A stretch of DNA of 64,000 nucleotides from Phlegmacium glaucopus (GCA_015039465.1 MU130557.1:72259-136258); one strand, 5' to 3'. Positions 1 through 12,744 are shown, numbered from the stretch's first letter. The notes: generated from the sequence alone by a model not told the origin. Numbers and translations: made by a program.

Positions 1-224
1 GAGCTCCCCCAATAGTATTATCTGTTCGACACTTCAACGACACTTGATCTGACAGAATTCTGGATCTGCCGTGCTGAAGCCAATGGCCGTCTATCAAATC
101 AGATCCTGATAAGTACCCAAGATCGTTATAGAACTTCAAAGGACGAAGATCCTCTCAGAATTATCTTCTACTTATAATCGTGGGTTGTCACAAAGGTAAA
201 TTAATGGCACGAGGCTGCGGCGAG

Positions 225-245
225 GCATGACTTTCTCTATAAATG
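225..245 (+). promoter_or_regulatory. Probable TATA box of LRR-family copy 1
   Basis: TATAAATGC lies at 238-246, about 80 bp before the first-exon ATG at 319. The same block (GGCGAGGCATGA, then TATAAATGC) recurs at 3611-3638 in front of copy 2, so the promoter was duplicated with the gene. The call rests on sequence and on conservation between the copies only. Confidence 0.45.
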
Positions 246-318
246 CTTGAAAGAGGTTCGGAAATGAATCTTGTCTCTTGTACACGTACTTGGCGCTACA
301 AGCAACCTGCCTGAAGGC

Positions 319-640
319 ATGAGCATCCACGAGTCCTACGACGATTTTTGCACGCCGGACGTTGATTTTCAGGCCCATCAGTCGCCTTGTTTGCCTGCCA
401 CGCGCCCCTCAGCTTCTGATGTACCTCTCAACAACGATCTACTGAGATCGCCTTCTCCCGTCCTATCGATGTTGTCTGAAACTGACCGTAGGCTACATTT
501 CTGCTCATTTTTACTACCTATTGATAACATCCTTCAGTTCCGCCTACCCTGGACTCGTTTATCCCAATCCTGAGGCTCCTCCCTGGACTTTATCTTGATC
601 AAAATTTATATGTGAGCCTTTCGTGTTTCATGAAAAGCTA
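319..640 (+). pseudogene. Decayed first exon of LRR-family copy 1
   Basis: This stretch aligns with the first exon of copy 2 (3682-3990). Both encode a Ser/Pro-rich N-terminus, then the SETDRRLHFC / PDTDRGLHCF block, then LLPIDN. In copy 1 one base is missing after LLPIDN (near 526), so the conserved SFIP-LDQN stretch is read out of frame and the exon hits a stop at 571. A GTGAG donor at about 613 and a CAG acceptor at about 659 match those of copy 2. Copy 1 therefore probably makes only the shorter protein starting at 819, or it is on the way to becoming a pseudogene. An error in the assembly could produce the same picture. Confidence 0.55.
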
Positions 641-818
641 ATCGTTAAATTTCTGTCAGCATATTCGTGGATCGATTACGACAAAAGATTGGGAACGGGT
701 TCATCATTATTCTCGAAGCGTTTCCAAGTTTATCCTTAGGGATATTTCGAATAAAGATTCTAAAGCACAGATTTCTCCTGCTGCTTTTCTCCGTCTTGCT
801 CGACTCCAACAACCTGAT

Positions 819-2495
819 ATGCCTTTAATTCCTTCTCTCACTGATATCGTCATAGCCGGCGCTGACGGCGCTGATGCGTCTCTCTCCTACCTTGAGCTTT
901 TAGTTACACCTTGGCTAAAATCACTAGAGGTGTTGCGCATTCCAGATGCCCAGCAGCCGACATTATTTTCCTTCTTGACTGCCATCCAACAGGAGGCTCC
1001 TCTCCTTCAAACCATCATTTTCGGTTCAGGACGGTTTCCATCAAGTTCCTTGCAAATCATTTCCAAATTCGACAATCTCCGCCATTTCGAGTTGAAACAT
1101 GAGGGTTCAGAAATACCTTCCACCTTCTTTGACGATATAGGCTCTTTGCCTAAGCTGGAAACTTTCATACTGGATGCTCGGCATGTCTCGAATAATGTAT
1201 CTGAAAACCAGTCGAACAGCATGAACGAAATGGTCGAAGATGTCAACTCTTTGCCATCTCATAGTTTCCCCGATTCCAATTCGACGGACAGCAACCGTTA
1301 TCAGGATGGTGCCGGCGACGTGCCCCATTCACAGACGTGTCATACTCCCATTTCAACGAGCGGTACCTTCAATCAGCTGGCAAAACTTCACGTCGTCGGA
1401 TGGTTACCTTTGCTCAAAGACTTAATCCCCCGTATTATGTCGACTGTGTTACAAGATGTTTCAATTACACTCATTCGCTCGTCCGATGGAGAATTGCAGG
1501 TTAACCTGGCCAAGGAGGAAGTAGACCAGGATCGGAGAGCTGAGCAGCAGCCAGAACAACAACAGATTGGATTTGGAAGCGGAAATCCGTTCGGGCAGTC
1601 TCCACAACAGATTGGATTTGGAAACGGAAACCTGTTCGGGCAGCCTCAACAACAACAGATTGGATTTGGAAGCGGCTTCGGGCAGCCTCAAGAAGAGCAG
1701 ACTAGTCCATTCGGGAACTGGGCAGGGGAATCTAATTACAGTTCGAAGAAAAAGGGGAACTTAAAGGCGCGGCAGTTGAGGGAAGCAGAAGAAAAGAAGT
1801 TGAAGGAAGAGCAGGAGATGCAAAAGAAGCTGCTGAAAGAACAGGAAAGGCTGGCCCGTGTCGCCTTTTATACTGTGTCTTTCACAGAACTTCTTCAAAC
1901 GCTATGTTCTCGGTGGACGGCATCTCTCAAAGCGGTTTCTGTCAGTCAGTCAGGCGAGTCCTTTCGACGCTTGTTAGAACCTCCAACCCTTCCCGAGGAG
2001 ACGTTTCTGGAATTACTCCTCCTTCCTGCTATTGAGAATTTGGAAGTAAAAGGCTGGATGTTGGATTCTATCGAGAGCGTTCTCGAAGTAATTCAACCAC
2101 TTCCCAACCTCAGGTCCCTCCTTCTGCCTCTAGACGAAACAAATTCTGGCATATCTTTATTTACTTTGAGGCATGTCGCTGAAACTTGCCTAAAACTCGA
2201 ATCATTCCAATGCCGCATCGAGTCTCTTTCTCGGATCCCAGAATATACTGTGCCGACCACTGGTGCTCTATCGCATGGGCTACGATTACTATCCGTTGGA
2301 AACTCTTCTCCGCTTTCTAACACTAAGCAACTCAAGCTCATCGCCCGTCACTTGTACCTCCTATTCCCTCATTTAGAGACGATCAGCACCTCTGAGGAGC
2401 ACAACGCAGAGCAGTGGGCTATCGTTGATGAATTGGTGAAGATGTGTCAGACAGCTCGCATGGATGACAGCAATCGTCCGTCAATTACTCAATGA
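819..2495 (+). CDS. Leucine-rich-repeat F-box-like protein, copy 1, with FG-repeat linker
   Basis: The 558-aa product is unnamed. Residues 1-210 and 350-540 have the regular L..L.L pattern of F-box/LRR proteins (for example LPKLETFILDA and LPNLRSLLLPL). Between them lies a low-complexity linker: residues 245-300 hold three to four QIGFG-FGQPQ repeats rich in Phe-Gly pairs, and residues 310-350 are Lys/Glu-rich and predicted to form a coiled coil. The reading frame is open upstream of the ATG to the exon start at about 660, so the true N-terminus probably lay in the decayed first exon. Copies 2 and 3 share the same order of blocks but have different linkers. No catalytic motif is visible. A role as a substrate-binding LRR protein is inferred from the fold pattern alone. 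Confidence 0.6.
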   Translation: MPLIPSLTDIVIAGADGADASLSYLELLVTPWLKSLEVLRIPDAQQPTLFSFLTAIQQEAPLLQTIIFGSGRFPSSSLQIISKFDNLRHFELKHEGSEIPSTFFDDIGSLPKLETFILDARHVSNNVSENQSNSMNEMVEDVNSLPSHSFPDSNSTDSNRYQDGAGDVPHSQTCHTPISTSGTFNQLAKLHVVGWLPLLKDLIPRIMSTVLQDVSITLIRSSDGELQVNLAKEEVDQDRRAEQQPEQQQIGFGSGNPFGQSPQQIGFGNGNLFGQPQQQQIGFGSGFGQPQEEQTSPFGNWAGESNYSSKKKGNLKARQLREAEEKKLKEEQEMQKKLLKEQERLARVAFYTVSFTELLQTLCSRWTASLKAVSVSQSGESFRRLLEPPTLPEETFLELLLLPAIENLEVKGWMLDSIESVLEVIQPLPNLRSLLLPLDETNSGISLFTLRHVAETCLKLESFQCRIESLSRIPEYTVPTTGALSHGLRLLSVGNSSPLSNTKQLKLIARHLYLLFPHLETISTSEEHNAEQWAIVDELVKMCQTARMDDSNRPSITQ

Positions 2496-3610
2496 GTGAT
2501 TCTCCGCCATGCATGATCCAGACCTGAGTCTGGGGCATTCGATTAATCTATGCAATTTACGATATATGACCAATCAGTACCTAAAGGTTTTATTGTCTTG
2601 CTCTCCGGGAATTGTGATACCTAATAGTCGCCGTCTACATCCTTGGTCCCAGGTTTACCAATGTTCGACTTCAAAAAGATATTGACGCTTACCTCTCGGT
2701 CTAACCGGTAAATACACAAGGTCTAGTACACACAGGACATAGTCAGCTACTTGGACTGTAGGCGCTTTGTGCCTTCGAATGTATTGGTAACTGAAAGCAA
2801 AATGCCCTATAAAACATCATCGTCATCATGAACCGGTACACTTTCCCCGGCTTCACAAGCTCAGTTGAGCGTTTGGTGATAAAATTCCCAGAGACAAAGG
2901 CGCCAGTGCCAAAAAAAAATTGTTCATGTTAAAGTTCGCGCATTGAAAGGAGCCAACATCGATGTTTCGCAAACATTCAATTGTGTCTTGAGCAGATGAA
3001 ATGGGAGTAGTATTGAGATGGCAAGGTCGAGCTCGTATTAATCGCGGCTCTGAAAAGCGGTGGCCGTGTATTTCCATCATTATGTTGTAACACTGACAGC
3101 CGACTCTCCCCAAATAATAAGGAGATCCGGGTTTCCACCAAATTTACTGAGCAGCATTATTCATATCACAAATAACAACTTGAAACGAGGACTGGCACCC
3201 ATTGGAGTGCTGCTTGTTTATCTGCTCTTTTACAATAGTGAGTAAGGTCACCATCTAAAATCAAGATATACTTACACAAACCCAACACTTAGTGCCCCAC
3301 CTCCCGGCCAGCTATAAATCTGAACAATCCTAGTTGATATTGGATGACAACAACCACAACTCCGCCAGCCTCAAGAAGCAAACCATTACCAGATAAATAC
3401 AAAAGACTTCAATCTTCAAGCTGCGATAAACAAGGTCTAGGACATACCTATAGCGCTTGATAATAACCGAAAGGCCCTGAGCGCACAAGGCAGACCCTGG
3501 ATACCAGATTCGGCGTTTGCCAGCTATCAGGGTTAAAAGAACGATTCCCATAAATGGGAATCGTTATGTGGGTTGTCACATAACTACTTTTCAAGACCAC
3601 GAGGCTCTGC
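2496..3610. other. Intergenic, no gene seen
   Basis: About 1.1 kb between LRR copies 1 and 2. ORFs here are short, lack family motifs and are not backed by splice patterns. The last part (from about 3565) begins the promoter block shared with copy 1. Confidence 0.5.
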
Positions 3611-3624
3611 GGCGAGGCATGAAT

Positions 3625-3640
3625 TTCTGTATAAATGCTT
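3625..3640 (+). promoter_or_regulatory. Probable TATA box of LRR-family copy 2
   Basis: TATAAATGC at 3630-3638, about 50 bp before the ATG at 3682. It matches the TATA block of copy 1. Confidence 0.4.
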
Positions 3641-3681
3641 GAGAGAGAGGTCTGTATTTTATACACATACTTGGCGCTATC

Positions 3682-5773
3682 ATGAACAACTTGAGGAGCT
3701 TCGCAGACGAATTGGCCGCCCAGGTCGTTCAGTGGCGGGCCCTCCAGTCGTCGCCCTCCCTTGCTGCCACTAGTCCTTCAGCTACTGATCGATCTTTCAA
3801 CAACGATGTACCGGGATCGCCTTCAAGTTCTTCCCTCCTATCGGTGTTGCCTGATACTGATCGTGGGCTACACTGTTTCTGCTTACTTTTACTACCTATT
3901 GATAATGATCCTTCAGTTCCGCCTACCATTGACTCGTTTATCCCAATCCTGAAGTTCCTTCGTGGACTTTATCTTGATCAAAATGTATATGTGAGAGCTC
4001 TTCGTGCTTTTATGACAAACTATTATAGCTAAAAATTTCTATTAGCATATTCGTGGATCAATCAGGCCAATAGATTTGGCACGACTTTATTATCATTCTC
4101 GAAGTTTATCCTTGGCGATGTTTGGAATAAAGATTCTGAAGGACAGATATCTCCTGCTGCTTTTCTCCGTTTTGCTCGACTCCAACATCCTGATATGCCT
4201 TTAATTCCTTCTCTCGCTGATATTGTCATAGTCGGCCCTGACGCGTCTCTCCCCTACCTTGAGCTTTTAGTTACACCTTGGCTAAAATCACTGGAGGTGT
4301 TGCGTATTTCGGATTCCCAGCAGCCGACATTATTTTCTTTCTTGACTGCTATCGAACAGGAGGCTCCTCTCCTTCAAACCATCATTTTCAGTTCAGGACG
4401 CTTTCCATCAAGTTCCTTGCAACTCATTTCCAAATTCAACAATCTCCGCCATTTCGAGTTGAAACATGAAGGTTCAGAAATACCTTTCACCTTCTTTGAC
4501 GATGGTAGGTTCTTTGCTCAAGCTGGAAACTCTAATACTGGGTGCTCGGCATGTCTCGAATAATGTATCCAAAAACCACCCGAACAGCACGGACTCGGAC
4601 GAACCTCCTGCACTGTTCGAAGATGTTTCCAAAAACCAACCAAAACAGCCCTGACGAACCTTCTACCCTGGTCGAAAATGTCAACACTTTACCGTCTAAT
4701 AGCTTCCCAGATTCTAATGATTCGATGGACAGCAACTATGATCAGGATGGTGGCGACGGCATGCACAATCCACCGTGCCAGATGTTTTACTCCCATTTCA
4801 ATGTGCTGCACCTTTAATCAACTGGCAAAACTTCACGTCGTTGGATGGTTACTACCTTTGCTCAAAGACTTGATCCCCCGCACTGGCATTATGTCTACAA
4901 CCTTACAAGATGTTTCAATTCGCTTGTCCGATGGCGAATTAAAGGTTAGCATGACCAAGGAAAAAGAGGAGTAGAAGAAGAGAGCTGAGGAGAGACGGCG
5001 GGGAGAGTGGGAGCAAGCCATTTGGGAGGGGGGAGCGGTGGAAGAGGAGGTTCCGACGGGGGGAACGGCGGAAGTTGAGTTTTGGTTAGGCGTCTTCAGC
5101 ACTTACAAAAAGGGGGAAAACAAGAATGATAGACAGGAAGAGACTGCTTCGGAGAGACAGTTGAGGGAAGAAATAGAGAAAGGGAAGGAAGAGCAGAAGG
5201 AACTGCAAAGGATGGCCCGTATCGCCTATGATGTTTATACTAAGCCATTCGCAGAAATTCTTCGAACGCTATGTTCTCGATGGAGGACATCTCTCAAATC
5301 AGTCTCCGTCTGTCAGTTAGACGGATCCTTTCAATGCTTGCTGAAACCTCCAATCCTTCCTGAGGAGGCGTGGTTGGAAATACTCCTCCTTCCTGCTATT
5401 GAGAATTTTAAAGGCTGGACGTTGGATCTCGTCGAGAGCGTTCTTGATATAACTAAACGACGTCCCAACCTCAAGTCCCTCCTCCTGCCTCTAGATGAAA
5501 CAAATTCCGGAATATCCTTAGATGCTTTGAGGGATGTCGCTGAAACCTGCCCAAATCTCGAATCATTCCAATGCCGCATCGAACCTCTGACTCTGATCCC
5601 AGAATATACTGTGCCGACCACTGGTGCTCTATCGCGCTACGAATACTATCCGTTGGAAACTCTTCTCCGCTTTCTGACACAAAGCAGCTCCATCTCATCG
5701 CCCGTCACTTGTACCTCCTGTTCCCTCATTTAAGGATGATCAACACCTCTGAGGAGCACAACGCAGAGCAGTA
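3682..5773 (+). pseudogene. LRR-family copy 2, frameshifted
   Basis: Exon 1 (3682-3989, ending LYLDQNVY at a GTGAGA donor) is intact here. Exon 2 (from about 4048, after TATTAG) is broken several times relative to copy 1. About 10 nt are missing near 4102. One extra base near 4505 converts the DDIGSLPKLET block into a wrong frame. A stop lies at 4972 in the linker, and about 4 nt are missing near 5637, after TTGALS. The gene stops at AEQ-TAG (5774), some 30 residues short of copy 1. The FG repeats of copy 1 are replaced by a Glu/Gly-rich stretch at 4980-5110. The C-terminal LRR block (5210-5630) remains open and very similar to copy 1, pointing to recent duplication. Confidence 0.75.
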
Positions 5774-5892
5774 GGTCAAGTTATACAATACGTGGAAAAA
5801 AATATATGCGAGTACATGATGAGTCGAACTATGTTACATCGTAGAAGGGTCCAAAAGAATAATATTACATATAAGTTTTGTTATCTTTGCGT

Positions 5893-7228
<1,336 letters not shown>

Positions 7229-8745
7229 TGTTGCGACGTTTATAGTGGTGTCTGAAAGCATGTTTCAGAAATACTGGGTTTTTATAACATCAAGTTGTTT
7301 GACGTCATGGTCTAAGAGTTGTTTGGTCTGTTTACTGCAAGGTCAGGAATCAATTTCCTGATGGTCACTATAATCTAAATGTCAGAGGATTTCTTCAAGT
7401 ACCTGTTCAGAACCTCAAACACGCAACAAAAACCCCAGAACATGACCCAACGTTATCGATTTATCAATGATCTGAAATTTTGCCGACAGTTTAGTTATTA
7501 CATTGTCTCCTGATTTAGGGCTAAGTTACGATTCTTCTAACATGTTCAACAGCTTCGACTCTATAGCAAGAAATGGTAATAAAAGTGAGCTTAAAAAGAC
7601 CTTCAACAGACATCGAGTTGCTCATTCATACCTCGAAAGATAACGAACGCGACGAGATAATTCAATATATTTGCCCACTTTGCAGCACTTGCTCAAACGG
7701 TGGACCCACAGTACGTCCTTCCAAGCTTGGCCCTCAGGCTCCGTCGCCTTCCGTGGCCAAGCCACCTTCGTAAATAGCTAGTGGGAAGCGGGCCTCACCT
7801 CACAACGTACCGCCTTCTACTTCACAGGCGTTGACGGCAACAGTTTTGTTCAAGCCTTCCAGAATTGCGGTGGTATCACCAATAATTGGCAAAGGTGGAC
7901 CCAGGACGGACATGAGGTATTTGATAGTAGTGAGGTGGTAGGCGATATTGGTGCAGATTTTATCAGTTATGAGATTTATGAGGTTACAAGACAAGATTTG
8001 TGAGATCGGGTGTTAGGGGAGGGGGAGGAGAGGGCTCGTGAATGTGGGGTGCTGGGAATGAGTACACACGCGACATTGGACATTTTGTCCCTCGACTGCC
8101 TCTCAACAATACTTGTTGCTGCATGGATAATAAAAAAACTTACTACTTAGGTTCCAGAAAGGATTATGCAACGGTATGCCAAATCCTTGTTTGGCCTGGT
8201 TTGCACAAGGGGACTGCTCAGGACTGCTCAGGACTGCTCTCTGCATTGACTGGTACGACATGGACCGAGGACGATATTTTACAACAATTTTCGAAAGCTA
8301 AAGAAAGTAACTCACACTGCAGCAGGCTATGTGTCTGTCACTGGACTAAAACGCATGTATAGGGTCCACTCTTATAGGCGATCGATAAGTTCTCCGCCAG
8401 TTGCGGCTACGCTTCATATCAAGTATATATCAAGTCGTGCCACTATCGATCCATATCGACCAGATATTAACATCTGGAACCTTTCCGGCGACTTTCTTGG
8501 AAGGACATTTATGCTTCTTGCTACAGTCAAACCGACACGTGGCGTCTCTCTCAATGTTCATCTCTCCCTTTTGCGCTTATTAGGTTTTTCCATCTGTTCA
8601 ACCAGAGTTATTTTATGTAATAAACCTCCGACAGCATGTTTAACATGAGGCACGGCGTCTAAGGGACTTTGGTAATAAGGAGTGGACGGGGCGTTGATTA
8701 TCTTTCAGGCCTTTTCACTACGACCACCATCATCGCCGAAAAACC
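7229..8745. other. Intergenic with one doubtful small ORF
   Basis: About 1.5 kb. On the minus strand, 7810-7915 encodes a short open stretch beginning MSVLGPPLPIIGDTTAILEG, preceded by a CT-rich tract (about 7985-8040) like those upstream of fungal genes and followed by a GTACGT donor. A possible second exon gives fewer than 60 residues in total and nothing I recognise. ORFs at 8042-8648 look random. I see no other structure. Confidence 0.3.
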
Positions 8746-9673
8746 ATGAAAAACTGGGATACTTATTCTCAGGCTTCGTCAGTACCGTTATCGAATTTCA
8801 CTGCTTCGAGTAGTACTGTTGGCAAACCGCCGCCTACCGGTGCAGATCGTATGGAAGTCCTTTGTTATCATAAATGTTTGCTAACGAATCATGATATCCT
8901 AATAGTTGCGCAGACTTGGCACACGCTGAACTCGTTTGTTCCAATCTTTGAATTGCTTGGTCCCAAGTTCGTTTTGGATCAGAATGCCTATGTGAGTTCC
9001 TATCATCTCAGTGGATCAGTAACGCTAATAGTGACTCATTTATCCAGTACATACATGGATTAGTTGACGATAATGATTTGGCAGATCTTCGGGATTATAA
9101 TTCAATGGTCACCGAATTCATCCTCACTGATGGCGACGACGCTGAACCAAACATCGCACCTTCTACATTCGTCCATATTGCCCGACTCTTGGAACCTAAT
9201 TCAGCGTTCCTGCCATCCTTATTGCGTCTCCGCATCATTAATGCTGATACATACTTTGCCTGTCTTCATCTTCTGCATACACCTTCGCTCAAGACATTGG
9301 AGGCTACCAACGTACCAGACCATCAGCACCCGACTTTTCTTTCATTCCTGACCACCCTCCTGCACAAAGCGCCTCTTCTTGAGGATATAACTCTTGGTCC
9401 AGGCCGGTTTCCATTGAAGTCCTTGCAGGCCATCCTCAAATTCACCCATCTTCGCCAACTCGAACTGAGGGATGCGGCCTCGACCATTAATTTTACATTC
9501 TTTCAAGATGTAGGGGCCTTGCCGAACCTCGAGTCTTTCATACTTGATGCACGATCCTGCGAATACATCCCGCGTATGCCAGAAGAGCACTATAACTCTC
9601 TATCTACAGAGCACATAGAGGGGAGCCAAACACCGAAACCCTCGTCAGCCATCAATGATGATGGTCTTTCTGG

Positions 9674-10087
9674 CAGTGTTGTGCGGTCATGACCAGCCAG
9701 TTTTTGATGACCAGTCATAGTCATGACTGGGTCATAGTCATGACTGGGTCATAGTCATGACTGGGTCATAGTCATGACTGGGTCATGCCCAGTCATGACT
9801 GGTCATGGCTGATGGCAACCCGGCTAAGTGTAAGCCGGGGCTGCCGGGGCTTATCGGTCTTATTTGATTAGGGTAGATAACTCTTACCAAGTCACAGGAT
9901 GTCACAGGCCGGCAGCGCAGACAACAAGATCAGTTACATCACCGATCAGTTACATCACCGATCAGATCAGCACGATCGCAGGCCTAGGGCCGTGAGAGCA
10001 GTCATGACTGCGGTCATGACCAGAGTCATGACTGTGATGACCAGTCACCTGAGAGTCATGACCTAGTCAATGACCGGCACAACATTG
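9674..10087. mobile_element. hAT-type MITE (414 bp) in LRR copy 3
   Basis: The element is flanked by the identical 8-bp sequence CTTTCTGG at 9666-9673 and 10088-10095. Its ends are imperfect terminal inverted repeats: left CAGTGTTGTGCGGTCATGAC, right (reverse complement) CAATGTTGTGCCGGTCATTG. An 8-bp target duplication and a CANTG-type end fit the hAT superfamily; KDZ elements also make 8-bp duplications. The interior has many GTCATGAC palindromes near both ends and no transposase, so it is non-autonomous. It interrupts the coding frame of the LRR gene. Confidence 0.85.
9714..9781 (+). repeat. 17-bp minisatellite inside the MITE
   Basis: Four perfect copies of GTCATAGTCATGACTGG in tandem, each containing the palindrome GTCATGAC. 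It forms the left subterminal region of the hAT-type MITE. Confidence 0.85.
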
Positions 10088-10159
10088 CTTTCTGGGGACC
10101 CCCGTTCTCGTTCATCAAGCCTGATAGTACTCGAAAAATGCGAACATGACGACAAAACA

Positions 10160-10400
10160 GCGGACGATGATGTTCCTTGGGACCCTTACTTCCGTCCATC
10201 AAGCCCGAAAGTACTTGACAAAACAGCGGATGATGATGTTCCTTGGGACCCTTACTTCCGTCCATCAAGCCCGAAAGTACTCGAAAAACGTGAACATGAC
10301 GACAAAAAAGTGGATGATGATGTTCCTTGGGACCCTTACTTCTATCCATCAAGCCCGAAAGTACTCGGAATACACGAACATGACGACAAAATAGTGGATC
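10160..10400 (+). repeat. In-frame coding repeats DDDVPWDPYF in LRR copy 3
   Basis: Three nearly identical coding units of 54-78 bp encode DDDVPWDPYFRPSSPKVL followed by a charged spacer (EHDDK). A degenerate unit (GDPRSRSSSLIVLEK) starts right at the MITE insertion site. The DNA identity between units is close to complete, so the array probably expanded recently. Confidence 0.8.
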
Positions 10401-11608
10401 ACCCTCTCCAACCGATTTGCGAGCAGATGATCCCTGGCGATACGAATTCTTCGACATCCATGGTGGGTGGCTTCCCTCAGCTGAAAACGTTTCATGTCGT
10501 TGGAGGGTTGCCCTTGATCCAAGACATGGTTCTGTATATCGCTTCGAGCGCATTGGAGGATATTTCTATCACCGCTATCCGCCCATCTTTTCAATACTTG
10601 GCAGATAATCTCACGCCGATCGAAAAGATGGAGGAGGAGAAAGCCGAGACAGAGGCTGAGAACACGAGGCAGGCCGAGGCCGAAAAGAGGGGACGGGACG
10701 CAGAGGGGTGGAAACAGCAAAAGGTAGCCGAGGCCGAGGCCGACAAGACGAGGCGGGAGGCAGAAGTGCGGAGGCGGCGGCGGGAGCTAGGGACCATAAA
10801 AAAAACTGCTATGCGGCCAGCATTAAGTGCGGAGGATGAGCTACAAGGGATATTAGAAAAAGTCCAGCGCCAATGGGAGCAAGAACAAGTGCAATACAAG
10901 CAGATCGAAGAATCCAGGAGGGTGGAGGCAGCGACAGAGAGAAAGCAGAAACGCACGAACGCAACCTTCGGTTTTCACACTGCTTTATATATGTCTATTC
11001 TTCGAACAGTGTCATCTCGCTGGTCAGCGGGTCTCAAAGCGGTCAGGTTCAATCAGTTAGACCGTTCCTCCCAGCCATTATCCATACCGCAGGCGCTTCC
11101 GAAACAGGTGTACGAGACACTATTCTGCCATCCGAAAATAGAGATCTTAGAATTCAAACGGTGGAAACTTGACTCTGTTGAGGATTTCCTCTTCTCCTTG
11201 ACCACGTCACGTCCCAAAAACCTAAAACTGCTCCATCTGCCAATCGATGATCCCGACTCTACTGTTTCATTATCTGATTTATTAGATATCGCTGAAGCAT
11301 GCCCGATGCTTGAATCTCTCGAATGTTGCATCAGTACCCTTCCGCCGATCCCTGAATACCCCGTTCCGACTAGTAAAGCCCTTTCTCATGGGCTTCAAGT
11401 ACTCTTCATTGCTAATGATCCAACTTCACCCTGGGACTTTAAACAACTTCTCCTCGTTGCGCGTCACCTTTACCTCTTGTTTCCCCGTCTGCAAACTATC
11501 GATAATGTGGAAGGACCCAATGCGGAGCAGTGGGTCCGTATTCATGATCTGGTGAAGATGTTCCAGACTATCCATAAGGACGATATGTACCGCTTTTATG
11601 AACCTTGA

Positions 11609-12009
11609 CAAGTCAATTCAGGCCGCAATGATTTTCAGTGATGACTTTGTCCCTCGAATGTATACCAAGATTCTACTAGCATCAGTTCACTTCCCTGTTC
11701 TCCTTATATTTATAACAAGATTATTTTCATGCCATAAACATATGTGAAATTATTGAATCCTACATCAGCCCCTCCTTTGATAAGTTGTCTCTCATGCACA
11801 TACAGAGCTGAGAGATGTCATCCACATGCTCTCTTGTTGCACATAAATGGGACTCAGACCACTATGCCTGGGGGAGTCCATTCTCATTTAGTGATGTGCC
11901 AGCTCAGGCTTGGCCTGAAAGCTCCAGCTTTGGCTTGGCTTAGATTAAGAACTTGTGTTTTGGCACAGAAAATCCCAGAGCATGAGATGAACATGGTAGC
12001 CCTAAAGTG
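11609..12009. other. Intergenic, no gene seen
   Basis: AT-rich 3' flank of LRR copy 3. No motif-bearing ORF. Confidence 0.5.
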
Positions 12010-12017
12010 TCAGGATC

Positions 12018-12563
12018 TAGTGATGGTCAAGGGTAACCCCGGGGTGGAATTAGGCTGACCCTTACCCTTACCCTCCAAAAACCCTTACCCTTGGCTGAGG
12101 GTAAGGGTTTTGGAGGGTAAGGGTAAGGGTTTCTGAGGGGTTGGAGGGTAAGAAACCCCAGCAGGGTTTAGTGCAAGGGTTTGGTCCAAATCCTTCCTCA
12201 AGCTTTGTAATCCAAAGGAGGCTTCAAAGTGGCTATTATTTAAAACATGTTCAGGGTGTTAAAGGTGTTTAGCAATAGATTTTAAATGAAATAGAGAGGG
12301 TTTGACTAGTATTTTAAGCTACTGATTGTTGTGAAAGCAGTGAGGCCTCTTTAGATTGCTTTTTCTCTGATTTAAAGTCAATTTTATAGATACACAACAG
12401 TTAGATCACTCTGATATCAGAGAAATAAAAATTCCCAAAAATACCCTGACCCCTCCAGAAGGGTAAGGGTTTTTCAAGGGTCAAAAAATCTGTACCCTGA
12501 CCCTGACCCTCCTTACCCTTACCCTTGTACCCCAGGGGTTTCCCAAACCCCTGCCCATCACTA
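12018..12563. mobile_element. Second hAT-type MITE (546 bp) with telomere-like repeats
   Basis: Flanked by the identical 8-bp TCAGGATC at 12010-12017 and 12564-12571. Ends are TAGTGATGGTCAAGGGTAAC on the left and, as reverse complement of the right end, TAGTGATGGGCAGGGGTTTG. TAGTGATGGGCA-type ends with 8-bp duplications are typical of hAT elements. Subterminal DNA is built of CCCTTA/TAAGGG units. No transposase is present. Confidence 0.85.
12058..12133. repeat. CCCTTA-rich near-perfect hairpin
   Basis: Two arms of about 33 nt made of ACCCTTACCCTTACCCTCC-type units are inverted around a short TGGCTG loop, differing by one A. Similar units recur at 12455-12530 near the other end of the element. 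The repeats look like telomeric sequence but are embedded in the MITE, so they are not evidence for a chromosome end. Confidence 0.8.
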
Positions 12564-12744
12564 TCAGGATCTCATCTTGCCATCAATTAATGTTAACTCT
12601 CTCCCTTTCCTTCATTTAATATCCAATACAATATCAAGGTCAGAGAGTATATTAAAAGTCAGTCATGATGCTGGATGTAAGTCATAATCCTTATTCCTAG
12701 TTGATTTATATTAACAGGGTCTCTTCCCCATTCAAGGTAAGGTA

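Larger units (their letters stand above)
8746..11608 (+). pseudogene. LRR-family copy 3, split by a MITE insertion
   Basis: Exon 1 is 8746-8991 (ends DQNAY, GTGAGT donor) and exon 2 begins at 9048. Exon 2 reads openly to 9673, where a 414-bp element is inserted, and resumes at 10096. If the element and one 8-bp duplication are ignored, the frame joins exactly across the site (…DDGLSG then DPRSR…). The resulting protein of about 790 residues has LRR-like halves as in copy 1 (LPNLESFILDA; NLKLLHLPIDD) and a linker of DDDVPWDPYF repeats followed by a long Glu/Lys/Arg/Ala coiled coil (10620-10960). With the insertion, translation stops at 9692 inside the element. The downstream part is open for 512 codons from an ATG at 10070 within the element, so a truncated C-terminal protein is possible. 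Confidence 0.75.

Noticed and set aside
8042..8648. ORFs of 105-106 codons before LRR copy 3
   Set aside because: Composition looks random, no splice context and no motif; likely chance.
9900..9975. Direct repeat GATCAGTTACATCACC as an independent regulatory site
   Set aside because: It is internal to the hAT-type MITE and needs no separate explanation.
12058..12540. CCCTTA/TAAGGG repeats as an interstitial telomere or chromosome end
   Set aside because: They are enclosed by hAT-type terminal repeats and an 8-bp target duplication, and the repeats are short and inverted.
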